From: Neurospora crassa OR74A
Taxonomy: Eukaryota > Ascomycota > Sordariomycetes > Sordariales > Sordariaceae
Assembly (NCBI RefSeq): GCF_000182925.2
Contig: NC_026501.1
Coordinates: 8,163,917 to 8,227,916, forward strand
Direction: 5' to 3'
DNA length: 64,000 nucleotides
Shown: positions 1-10,729 of the stretch, piece by piece
How positions within the stretch are numbered: position 1 is the stretch's first letter
Layout of the letters: every line of letters starts with the position of its first letter
Program-made: the position numbers and the translations under genes
The notes under the pieces: model-generated
The model's input: only the letters and a program-made list of their open reading frames with translations
Database searches by the model: none
Told to the model about the DNA's origin: nothing

Positions 1-281
1 TTCCTAGACTTCCCCAGAGTCCCCGCTCTTGTTCCCAGTCACGGTGCCCTGCCGAGACATTAGCGCCACTGTTACAGCCGCGGTCGCTATCGACGACAAC
101 AACAAGTGGAATCTGTTTCAGTACTTATACATCGTGAACCCGCCTGCGCAACACCACCCGAACGAATCCCAGCTTACAGCAGAGATCCATAATTGTTAGC
201 ACTTTATGTAACTCGTGGCTAGTTCACATCACCTCCATTATCGAGAATCCCTTACGGTGACCACGTCAACATTGAGCCATT
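1..281 (+). promoter_or_regulatory. 5' flank and leader of the APH-type kinase gene
   Basis: No coding sequence is visible upstream of the ATG at 282. The stretch contains CAA-rich sequence around 97-107 typical of fungal 5' leaders and probably holds the proximal promoter and 5' UTR of the downstream gene. The window edge cuts off anything further upstream. Confidence 0.4.
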
Positions 282-1600
282 ATGGCGGGGCGAGTTCGTC
301 ATCCCATCGACATCAGGGCCCTCGAGTCGTGGCTGGCCCAGAAGGTGCCTGATATTGAGGCGCCGCTGGATATCAAGCAGGTGGGTGTCCATCCCATATC
401 GAATGCGCCGCTGGTCACCATCTAACTATACATCTTCCCCCTCTCGTCACTACAGTTCGGCTTTGGTCAATCCAACCCGACGTACCAATTGACTGCCGCC
501 GACGGCAGGAAATATGTCCTCCGCAAGAAGCCCCCAGGAAAGCTGGTGTCCAAGACCGCCCACAAGGTCGAACGCGAATACCGCATCCTGACTGCCCTCT
601 CCGACACCGACGTGCCCGTACCCAGGACCTACTGCCTGTGCGAGGATGAGTCCGTCATCGGCACCCCCTTTTACATCATGTCCTTCCTCGATGGCCGCAT
701 TTTCGAGGATCCTATAATACCCAACGTGCTTCCCGACCAGCGCCGCGCCATCTGGAGCGATGCTGTCCGCGTCCTAGCCAAGTTGCATCGTATCGATCCC
801 AGGAGCGTCGGTCTCGAAGAGTTCGGCAAGCCTTATGGCTTCTACAGCCGTCAGGTGGACACCTGGAAGACTATCTGCACCGCGCAGGCCAAGGTCGAGG
901 ATGTCGATACGGGTGAGCCCGTCGGCCAGTTGCCCTTCTTTGAGGAGATGATGCAATACTTTTCCGACCTGAGGCAGCAGCCGGCCGATAGGGCGACATT
1001 GATTCATGGCGACTTCAAGATTGACAACCTCGTTTTCCACAAGACAGAGCCGAGGGTGATTGGTATTCTAGAGTGAGCCGCCTCCCCCAATTTCCATCAC
1101 CAGACCCATTCTCCTTGCCCATATTCAAACTAACACTCTACCAAATCAGCTGGGAAATGTCCACAATCGGCCACCCCCTCTCCGACCTCTCTAATCTTCT
1201 CACGCCCTTTTATACCGCCCGCCTCGACCCTCGCCAATCCATCAACGTGCACCCTGGATTCCTCCCGCGCGCCACGCGCGGCCTCCCGCCCGTCGATGAG
1301 ATTACCGAGCTTTACTTCAACGTGACCAGCCCAGTAGGGCGGTCAACCTTCGAAATTTCGCTGCACCGACAGGCGTCACCTGCTGAGGAGCTCGAGCGCC
1401 GGCGCGAGCTCGCGTGGGCCCAGGCCTTCAACATCTTCCGGCTGTCAGCCATTTGCCAGGGCATTGCGGCGCGCGTGGCGAGCAGGCAGGCTAGCAGTGC
1501 GCAGGCGAAGAGGTATGCTGATGCGCGAGATCCGATGGCGAGATTTGCGTGGAAGTTGTGTCAGGATGTGGAGGAGAAGAGTCCTAGGCCGAGGATATAG
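282..1600 (+). CDS. APH-family phosphotransferase (ACAD11 N-terminal-like), 388 aa
   Basis: Three exons: 282-380, 456-1072 and 1150-1600. Introns of 75 and 77 nt have GTGGGT/CAG and GTGAGC/CAG borders and internal CTAAC branch sites. The joined frame closes exactly (389 codons with stop). The N-terminal region has FGFGQSNPTY (34-43) followed by LRKKPPG, the nucleotide-binding start seen in the aminoglycoside-phosphotransferase-like half of acyl-CoA dehydrogenase 10/11. The catalytic motif HGDFKIDN starts at His217. The metal-binding Asp239 lies in ILDWEMSTIG and is created exactly across intron 2, which supports that splice. In vertebrates this domain is proposed to phosphorylate 4-hydroxyacyl-CoA before beta-oxidation. 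Here it stands alone without a dehydrogenase domain, so the substrate is unknown. The family is firm and the substrate is inference. Confidence 0.9.
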
Positions 1601-2109
1601 TCTGTAATCTATTTTTGTAGTCCTGGTTGGTGGCTTTTGATTATTTTAGTTTTGGGCCTCATCGGTCATATTTTGGATCACTTCAGGGGGTTTGGAGTCC
1701 ATTAGCCAGTCAGTCGGCAACGTAGCCCGAGTATATAGTCTACTTTTGTCTGGCAAAGTCAAACAACTAATTGTTCGTCCACTTAAAACTGGCAAGAATA
1801 GGTAGGCTTTTAGCAGCTACAGGTTTTGAAGTGAACCAGAAGCACAGGCAGGCGCTCTCCCAGAAAGACTCATATGATTACTTTTGTCATCCTTGAACCA
1901 GTTTCGCCTATGTGTTATTAACATCATTGTATGACCCTACTGACATGGTATTTCAAGACACTTGGTTAAGTAAAAGCACTGATACCTTTTACCATAACCC
2001 TTCACCAGAAAAAAAGTTATTCCTGTCAGCCACCTTCTTCAACTAAGCATTTCTATCTGGTTTCCTCCAACCTATCATACCTGTTCCTCACCCTCACCTC
2101 TTAACACAT
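1601..2109. other. convergent 3' intergenic region
   Basis: This spacer lies between the stop codons of the APH-type kinase (plus strand) and apc2 (minus strand). It is AT-richer than the flanking exons and should contain both 3' UTRs and polyadenylation sites. No ORF or RNA gene is supported. Confidence 0.6.
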
Positions 2110-5100
2110 TCACTTTTTAACCAGCCGATACTTTCCCCCACTAACAAGCTCCATCTCCCCCTCCGCAATCTTCTCCGCCAAGAACTCACCCAGCTCCTCG
2201 TTCGTCCACGGGAACCCATCCGCGATCAGCATCTTCATCATCATGGCCATCTGCGCCAGCGGCATCGACGCGCTCGCGTTCGTCAGCATCCCCTTGATGT
2301 ACTGCCAGTATATGGTGCGGCGCTCTTGTTCCTTGGGGTCCATGGCTGGCTTGTTACTTTCTTGTTTGGGATCCTCTGCCGGCTGCGCTCCTTCTTGGGC
2401 AGGTACAGAAGTGGTTGGATTGCCGAAGATGTCGTCGTCCTTGAAGAATTGGTCGTCGTTGTCGTCGACGATGGGGTCGCTCAGGCTTTCGATTACCACG
2501 TACGTGTGTGAACCTTGAGTGTTTGCTGGGGAGCGAAGACGTCGGAGAACGCTTTTGGAGACCCAGTATTCGAGACAAGAGGTGATCAGGTCTTCGTCCA
2601 TTTGGAGCGTGGTGTAGAGCTCGTCGACGGTGCGGCGAGCGGGGGGTTTGTTGTCGATTTCGATTCCATGGCCGTTATCGGAGTCGGAGTCGTTGAATGC
2701 GTAGATGACGGTTGCTTGCGGGGTAGTGCAATCGACAGTGACTGTGCGGTCGCGCAGCTCCAACTCGACGCGGACGGTACCGAGTTGGTTGAGCCACGTG
2801 AGCTTGCGGTTGGACTTGAGGTGCTCGTAGCCCTGTTCGTAGCGCTTCTGCTCTTCGATGATGGGGTCGGGGAGGAGGAAGTGTTCGCGGTCGAGGGCGG
2901 GCCAGAAGAGGCGGGAAAGGACACGAGCGTGGTATTGCGTCGGCTCCTGTTGTTGCTGTCGCTGGAGCGCGGCCTTCTTTCGCTTGTCTGCTGACCGCAG
3001 GAAGTGGCCTGACATCATCATCGGCGTCGCGGCCGTCAGTGTCCGCTGCTCGTCCCAGGCTCGGCGGATGTCAACGTCTAGGCGTCGCGAGTCTTCAATG
3101 TCCTTGATCATGACATCGCAATTCTGGAGGGCCGCCTCCCCGAATCGCCGCTTCAGGAGGTCGAGGACCCTTAGCTCTTGGTCGAAGCGAGCTGGATCGC
3201 TGAGGCTTAGCAAGCGCTCGGCGACGATGGAGGCAAACTCCTTGATAAAAACATCTTCGCTGCCTAGCGCCGAAATGAGCGTGCCGATAACATCTTCACT
3301 CTTGGGCCGCTTGTAATTGGCACCAGCATCGACCGGGTCTGGAACCCAGTTCATATCGTTCCAGTCGAGCTCTTCATCTTCGACGAGGGTATGGCGGGTT
3401 TTGGTCGGATCATTCAGGAGGAGAGCAAGTTCTACGAGCTTGCCAGTACCGGTAGACTTACCCGTAATCGGGGTTGTGCCGGGAGTTCTCATGCTGGATT
3501 CGTGTAGGTCATCTCTTTGCCTTGTTGTAGTCGAGGTTGTTCTGCTCGATCTTCCTGTCGTGGTAGGTGTCACGACTGGCCCTTTACCGGCACCGCGTCG
3601 TGTACTGGCTTCTGACCTCTTCCCGGCTTTCTTCTGCTCCGCCTGTTGCTTGCTAATTTCCTTGGCCTTTCTTGCGGCACGGACTTCCTCCGGGCTGGCG
3701 AGCAGACCTGTCACCACAATGCGTACTGCATCTTCACGCTGCCACAGATAAAGCTTCAGGGACGGTTCGACGTGTCCTAGAAGAACTTTGCTGTGATCGA
3801 GAGCGTGAAAGGTGTGAATAATGTCGATGTAAGTCTGAAGAATCTCGAGTGTGCTGCACCCAGGGTGCAACAAACGTGTTTTTAGAGCCTGGGTGAAGTG
3901 TGATGTCAGTTGAAGCCTCCTGGCGGAGGTAGTGATAGTTGCGCGCAAGTCATCAAGCGCTCCTCGTGAATCCGGCCAAGCCAGAACAATATCAAAGAGC
4001 TCAGCAATGCGAAGCGTGGACAAACGACCAAGAGCAAGTGACTGGTATGTCTTGAGATCAGAGAGCGTGACCGGCGACACAGAGCCGTGAGAGATCCGGG
4101 ACAGGACCTCGAAGCTCAACCGGGCAAAGTGGTTTTCAATCCAGTCCATGAGGGAGATAATACAAGGCGAAGTGACAGATGAACCGGTACCCTTAGACAC
4201 TGTATTCAAAACGCTTGACAAGCTGCGTCTGTCTGTTGCCGACCATACCCCAGCATATGCTCCGCACACAAAAGCCGACATCATCCAGTTCATTACTTCG
4301 GCGAACAAGACCTGGAAGCGCTCACCGGCAAGACCCACGTTATGTAGCTGTTCAACAAGCTCGTGGAGGCGTTGTCTCGCTGCTAATGCTTTGAAGTCAT
4401 CATCGGTAGGGGGAGCTGGCCGCCGAGACTTGAAGTTACGCGCATCATCATCATCGCCGTCCTCGGATGGAATGCCAAGGATGTTGCCTACGAGGCGGAC
4501 GAGGACAGCTCGTAAAGATTTCGTTAACTGCTGAGAGGCCGAGTTTCCTACGAGGGCATGTATGTCTCTCCGGAAACGATTTACCAGAATCTCAACATTT
4601 ACAACCGGCGTTCCGAAGGCAGCAGCACTCTTAGCTTGAGTAATTCCCTTTACAAGGAGGTCGAATCCGTGAGAGTAGAGTCTTAGGGCAGCCTCAAGTG
4701 TGCGGATGCTGCTCATGACAACAACCATGTGGCGCTCATATTGGCTGCTCTTGTACCGCTCTTGATCACTCACTTTCCGTGGGTCGCCATCTCCAGTTCC
4801 TCCCGTATCCAAGCAGCCCGATAATAGGGGTATCACGTGCTGCGAAAAGTGAGCTCGTACCTGGTGGGTATGCCAGGAGAAAATGTCGTCTGTCCGTAGG
4901 GCCCCGGGCAGTAGCGTCGAGGCGTGAACGATGTGGGCCAAAGCGTCACAGAACTCGGCAGAGGGCAAAGCTGCATCCGGTGACAAATTACCTGACGATG
5001 TTGGCGATGTGACGGATGACGGGAGAGTAATTCGAGCGGTTACAAGACGCCAGGCACTGTCATATGCGACCTGATCACCACTCCCTGTGTCTGGAGCACC

Positions 5101-5421
5101 GAGAAGAACTTGTGAAGGCTGTGAGGCGGCGGTAACGGTGCTGTGAAATGAGTTGGAGGGTGTATGTGAAACTAAGAGACCTTGGTCGGGTTGGTTGTAG
5201 AAAGCGGGCTGTGTGGCTTCCTGTGTATCCTCGTCATAGAATGAGCCGGAAGTCACTGTTGGTCCTGTGCCAGAGAGATATTGGAGTCCTTGGCTGAAGC
5301 TAAGATTTGCTGATGGAAGCGCTACTGCTTGTGGTGGGGGTGGTGATAGATCTGTTTGGTAGACAGACTGAAAAACACGTCGGCGGCGGTCCTGCCAGCG
5401 TGAGCCGACGGCGGCTGGCAT
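2110..5421 (-). CDS. apc2: Anaphase-promoting complex subunit 2 (cullin-type scaffold), 1103 aa
   Basis: A single uninterrupted exon from ATG at 5421. APC2 is the cullin subunit of the APC/C ubiquitin ligase. It binds the RING subunit APC11 and drives degradation of securin and cyclins in the nucleus. The C-terminal half shows the APC2/cullin signature: WVPDPVDA, then KSEDVIGTLISALGSEDVF, AERLL, LDLLKRRFGEAALQNCDVM and a DSRRLDVDIR segment. This is followed by the beta-strand region KLTWLNQLGTVRVELELRD and, at about 1027-1103, the terminal winged-helix domain ending in GGKYRLVKK. A Ser/Thr/Arg-rich insertion at about 590-660 interrupts the cullin region and is likely disordered. The N-terminal ~550 residues are poorly recognisable by eye, as usual for fungal APC2. 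Length is somewhat above the 820-residue human protein. The first ATG is taken as the start because nothing upstream resembles coding sequence. Confidence 0.93.
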   Translation of the reverse strand: MPAAVGSRWQDRRRRVFQSVYQTDLSPPPPQAVALPSANLSFSQGLQYLSGTGPTVTSGSFYDEDTQEATQPAFYNQPDQGLLVSHTPSNSFHSTVTAASQPSQVLLGAPDTGSGDQVAYDSAWRLVTARITLPSSVTSPTSSGNLSPDAALPSAEFCDALAHIVHASTLLPGALRTDDIFSWHTHQVRAHFSQHVIPLLSGCLDTGGTGDGDPRKVSDQERYKSSQYERHMVVVMSSIRTLEAALRLYSHGFDLLVKGITQAKSAAAFGTPVVNVEILVNRFRRDIHALVGNSASQQLTKSLRAVLVRLVGNILGIPSEDGDDDDARNFKSRRPAPPTDDDFKALAARQRLHELVEQLHNVGLAGERFQVLFAEVMNWMMSAFVCGAYAGVWSATDRRSLSSVLNTVSKGTGSSVTSPCIISLMDWIENHFARLSFEVLSRISHGSVSPVTLSDLKTYQSLALGRLSTLRIAELFDIVLAWPDSRGALDDLRATITTSARRLQLTSHFTQALKTRLLHPGCSTLEILQTYIDIIHTFHALDHSKVLLGHVEPSLKLYLWQREDAVRIVVTGLLASPEEVRAARKAKEISKQQAEQKKAGKRSEASTRRGAGKGPVVTPTTTGRSSRTTSTTTRQRDDLHESSMRTPGTTPITGKSTGTGKLVELALLLNDPTKTRHTLVEDEELDWNDMNWVPDPVDAGANYKRPKSEDVIGTLISALGSEDVFIKEFASIVAERLLSLSDPARFDQELRVLDLLKRRFGEAALQNCDVMIKDIEDSRRLDVDIRRAWDEQRTLTAATPMMMSGHFLRSADKRKKAALQRQQQQEPTQYHARVLSRLFWPALDREHFLLPDPIIEEQKRYEQGYEHLKSNRKLTWLNQLGTVRVELELRDRTVTVDCTTPQATVIYAFNDSDSDNGHGIEIDNKPPARRTVDELYTTLQMDEDLITSCLEYWVSKSVLRRLRSPANTQGSHTYVVIESLSDPIVDDNDDQFFKDDDIFGNPTTSVPAQEGAQPAEDPKQESNKPAMDPKEQERRTIYWQYIKGMLTNASASMPLAQMAMMMKMLIADGFPWTNEELGEFLAEKIAEGEMELVSGGKYRLVKK

Positions 5422-8400
5422 CGTTGGACGGAGTATCTGTCTGTATCTTGAAGCCTAGATGGCGGAGGAGAGGCGATGCGGCTTTGCGCGGGATGACTGG
5501 TGACTCGTCCAGTCTAGAATGTCCTAGCTGTTGGTTTGCGGTGCATATGCACGCCCTGTCTGGCGCTTGCTTCCAAGACCGTCTGCAGGGCACAAATCGG
5601 AGTTGACCAAGGTGCTCAAAAGTTGGAGTGAAGTTATCGTTGTTCTCGTCATTCGTGCTGATGGTCGTCACAATTGGGTCAGCCCATCCCCAAGCCACGA
5701 AGCAAGTATCCACTGGCAGTTAGTATTGACGTCCGGGATGTTGACGGCTGGTGCCTGATGCGAGAGATTGAAAGCCTGAAGCCAGAAGAGTCTCGTCGTC
5801 GCAGTTGTTGTGTTGTAGTTGTTAGGTGACTTGTCGAAGGAATGGATGGAGCTGCCGCCCTGCGTCTCTCCACAGTAACAGACGCGCCTGTGGCTTGCCT
5901 TACAGGGCCCGGGCGCGGCAGCGGCGGCACAGCCCTTGGCGACCGGGTAGTACCTAGTGCAGTGAGTGGTTCACTGAGCCACCATTACTCTGCCGCTACG
6001 CGCTAATTTGGTGCCTACCTAAGCGCTTGCCGCCCAGTTGGTCGCTCCTCACAGAAGGGAAGGGGAACACCGACCAATCGATAAATCAACCATCACACCT
6101 TTCTCCCGACAAATCTTTCATGATGCTTTCCAGAACCTCATTGGAAGCTGCGCATGCGCCGCTCCCACACGTTTTTACCACACAGCCGCTTGTCCAAGTA
6201 ACAAACTGCCAACCTCAAATAATCGTCGGATTGTTATTCGCGATACAAGTGTCGACGTCGGGCTTCATCTCCAGTTGGGCATTGGTAAAAAGCCATGGCT
6301 ACCCGACCAAGCTAGCCCTTCGGGGAGCAGTGCCCTCATCGCACTCACTCAATAACTGAATCGCAATTCCATATGCCAGGATTGAAAGATTCTTCAGTGT
6401 ACCCTTTGTGTACCCGTTTATCGGGGCATCTACTGTTGATTCGCCGTCAGGTCTATCTCTGGCTGGAGCCGATTCAGTTCAAGCTCCGTCCCTTCAACCA
6501 TTCTCCTGAGACTGGACCCCTCACCCCCCGGTGTTTTACATGAACCATAGATATGGCTCGCACATGGCAATGAGACAGGGCTCGGTGTTTATCTTAATTC
6601 CGTCAAAGATTTTTCTTCCCCATGCTGGCGCTGAGAAAGACACCAGCTTCCACATTCCCTAATCCCTATCCCCGTCTGTCTTTCTCTTCACTCTGCTGTC
6701 ACACTCGAGACTGAACATGCTTTCAAACATGGCTTGCCAGTATCTCAATCTGTCGCGAATATAGGAAACCTTGCATGAGGCTCGATTGTTTCGTGCTGTA
6801 AATTCGATACCCAGAAGAGCCCCAGGAAAACCCCAGAACAGCACCACTCCCTAGGGATAGCTCCAACTCTGTCCAGGATGTAGGCAACAACCGTCAAACC
6901 CCGACCCTTCATTCGGACCTTTAGCAGCATAACCTGAGATTGGCTCGGAAGGCTTCGTTTCTTCAAATGCGAGGTAACCGACTCCCTTGAATACTTTGTC
7001 GTTACCATCCTTGCCCTGCCAACCCGATAGGCATCCAATGGGCAGGCAATCTCATCCAGGACAAGAAAATGTGGACATCAGAGCACGATGTCAATTGGCA
7101 ATTTGGCAAGTCACCTACAAGTTTGTGAAGCTGCAAACACCTGCTGGGGGCTATGAATGAATACAAAGACGAAGGAAACCCCTCTTGGTGTTTACGGGAT
7201 GTCATGTTCTTGGTGGTCTGGACCGACTGCACTGCAGTCTCCTTTACTTTGTCCTGGACACGGTGTTGTACCTACTGCATTGTTGGAGTTGGCAGAGACA
7301 CTCACAATTCCGTTGATAACAGCACACCAGAGCACAAAGCCATTATATCCTAGTAAATCCATTGTAGGTCTGGTCATCTCACTCCTCCCTTACCGCCATC
7401 GTCCCGTGGTAGTCCCTGTCAAGCCTGTCCCATGAGGGCTACACAGGCTGCCCTTTCTCCTCTTGGAAGAACAAACCAACGGCAGCCTGTAATACAAGTG
7501 TACCACACTACATCCTTTCACAAGCCATTACAATATCTAGGTCCCCGTCACCCTTACCCTTACTCGATCATTAATCACTCCAGAAAAGCCACCGGAACGC
7601 CACCCAACACCCTGTTTACTCACCCACCCATCCATCCACCCATCTTACCTAGGTATATCTTACCCCATACAAGGTACCTGGGCAGTTGCCAACAGGATGC
7701 AACAGTGGTGCTGGATGGCGCCCAACACTCGCGGTACCGGTCCCCTCCTCCTCCTCCTCCTCCAAGATGACATGAAAGTAACCTCATACCACACCGTAAT
7801 ACAATACTACACCATACCACACTTGCAGATCTGCGAGATGTTCATTCACGTAACAACAAGATAGCAAATTCACTAGCCCTAGCTTCGGCGCCATGTCCGT
7901 CCCCGGATAGGTAGGCATGTGTGCGGCGAGGTAGTGGGTTTCCCACCAGCCAATAGCTGACATTTCGGGTAGGTAGGTACACAAGGTCAAGATCGTCGAG
8001 TGGCACGGACGTGGAAGGATACCTTTAGAGGGAGATAGGTGGAGTAGTAGATAGATAAATAGGGGTATAGAGATGTCTACGGTACCTACATTTCTATAGA
8101 GGTATAGATATATATGTAGGTATAGGTGGTATGTTTGTATCGATGTACCTGGGGAAAAGGGGTAACCACTATTACGTGTTCTGTTCATGCTGTCGGCTCT
8201 ATCCACCTCCTCAAGGTGAGCTACGGCGTGGCAGGTGGAGTGGGGGTTGGGCTAGTGAGAAGGTTAAGACGGAAACCCCGAGGGAAGCTGATGGGTCATG
8301 TTCTCCAGATGATCTGTTGTGAATCTAAGTGCCGCGGCTGGTTCGGTTTCCCTGTAGGTACCTACCTGACGGTTGCGACGAGACACTAAAAGCCCTGTCT

Positions 8401-8519
8401 TTGAAGTTATCGTGAAGATACCGTTCGTACTCCTGGCTTTTCTGGTACCTGAGAATCGGCCGGAAAATTTCTCGGAAGTCAAGGTAGCGTAGACACCTAA
8501 GCTTGGGGGTAGTAATGAT

Positions 8520-8542
8520 CCCCCCCCCCCCCCCCCCCCCCC
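8520..8542 (+). repeat. poly-C homopolymer, 23 bp
   Basis: An uninterrupted run of 23 C. It can slip in replication or sequencing, and its exact length may be unreliable. The G-rich complement could form a quadruplex. Confidence 0.9.
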
Positions 8543-10694
8543 TTACCGGGCGCGAAGGATAGGACCGAGTGGTATACACTAGTACTTGCTGTGCCCTCTC
8601 CATGCTGAAGAGCGGACTTGTATCCCGTCTCTAATCACAGCAGGTTCTGCGGCAAGAAAGGACCTGGGATCTGCATGGCGAAGCATCGTGTAGGTAAAGG
8701 AAATGGTGGTGGTCAATCATTTTCGCGTTGGTTGAAACACCCTTCTGTGAATGCTATACCGCGATGAGCTGCCCCAATTATTGGTATACGTTGGCCGCAA
8801 AGTTAGAGCCTCCTTTTCTCATCAATATGTAGATGTCTGGCATCAAACGAATTCTTCGGTTGTGAGGGACCAAGCCTGAAATGATTTAGGTATTTATTCT
8901 ACCAGTTGATTTGGCTACTAGTGGCGTCCTTTGCAATGAAACCTCCCTCACTGCGGCCTCAGTGTCTCCTGAAACCTCAAACTGTTAACAGAAAACCGCG
9001 TTCCCACCTGCGGGCCGCCAACACTTTATCCTCGATGTGCTTGCGTGCCTCTCGGCATGTTGATCTCGGCATTGTGGGTTTTCTTTTTGGTCGTGAGCAC
9101 AAGCCAACTCAACCCAGAGCTCACAGAGCCCATGACACACCGTCTGTGACTTCAATATTAGAGGGTAAATGGCAGCTTGATTGTTTAGTTTGCGAGTGTC
9201 AATCCACCAAACAAGCGTCGCTTCCACCGCTCTCCGCTTTTTGTATTTGCCCGGATATGCAGTTTGGCAGGTCCTGCCACAAAAGAAAGCGCCCCCCTGC
9301 TTACCTATTTCTTCTTCGCAAAAAAAAAAAGGGGCAAAACTCGACTTCATCACTCGAAGATGTGCACCATTGCAAGGTATTAGAACAAAAACCTACTTTC
9401 ATATCTAATGTTAAGATAGTAGTGAAATATATGTACGGAGGTTTCGTTTAGTTTTGACAGTTTATAGTTGTATAACAGAGATGCAAACTTGGCGTCGCGT
9501 TGATAAGAAAAAAGGAAAACTCGGTTATTGCGAGCTTACAAGACACTGTAGTAGACTACCTCTAGGCACTGAATTTGGATCGTGTTTGGAGTTTGTGACT
9601 AAATTCATATCGTACTTATACTTGGAATGAAGGAAAAAAAAACACTTCCTTGATTCGTATCAAAGAATTTCCAATCTTTTCACACCTGTTTAGATCTTCT
9701 CCACCGGCTGAATTATCTGCGGATTGAAGTAGGGTGGTTTGGTGGTTTCGTGGTTTCAGGTGTGAAATGTAGAACGGGTCATTGTTTCGGTGACAGTGGA
9801 CACTGAAATCCAGCTTGTTCGGATATAAGCATGCAACGATGAGGAAATCGCATGACTTGACCAGCAATTGTTCTCCGGAACCTTGCAGGCAGGAGGCTAC
9901 CTCTACTGTAGTACAGCACTTGAAAATCTTACGTTTGGTGGGGAGCGAGTTGATGGGGTCCTCGACAAACCTAGTCTACCTACGAACAAGCATTGTGCGC
10001 TGTGAAAGCTTCATCAATCTGCAAGGTTCTTCACATTTCACACCTATCCCAGTACATGGTGGACACTGAACCGTCGGGTTGCAACCTGTCGAAGACATCA
10101 GTGAAGCACGTTCTATCTAGGGGGTGTCAGCTCTGGAGTTCCCGCGGTAATGTTTCTCGAAAGAGTATCTCTAACGCCTTTGAACCTGGCTTTTCGTCAA
10201 AGACTGACTGGTTTCTCAGTCCAGGACAAGCAGGGTATATCTCCATGGAATGAAATCCCATTATGAAGGAGCTGCAATAGATGTGCTTTTCTCCGCACGA
10301 CGAGTCTCTTCTGTACTGCTCTTCAAAGACATGCGTTCGTTCGTGTTGGGACGGGTTTCGCAAACATGATTTTGTCGAAAAGCTCTGTGAGGTGATGGAC
10401 ATACCCGAATGAACTCCGCCAGACTCCAGTTGATTTCCGCATTCACTCTTCGTGGTCTGATGATGATTTTCATTATGCAGTAGTGTCTGAATAGTCCATA
10501 TACGTCGTCACCATAATGCAACGTCGGTTTAGCAGGGCTCAAGTCGCACTCCACTCTCGCTTTGAGGGACCCCCGGGCTCGCAACCCATCGCTTAAGTAA
10601 AAGAGGCACGGAGGTTACCTCTAGTGAGTGGAAGAAAGAGGCCGGAAATCTGGCTGCCTTGGGAAAACACATGCTACCGTGGCACGAGGTTCTC

Positions 10695-10695
<1 letters not shown>

Positions 10696-10729
<34 letters not shown>
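10696..10729 (+). repeat. poly-T homopolymer, 34 bp
   Basis: An uninterrupted run of 34 T in non-coding DNA. No polyadenylated retroposon body is recognisable beside it on either side. Confidence 0.9.

Noticed and set aside
8906-9451. 181-codon plus-strand frame in the first gene-poor interval
   Set aside because: The product has no domain, includes a poly-Lys run from an A tract, and overlaps a minus-strand frame. It is consistent with chance.
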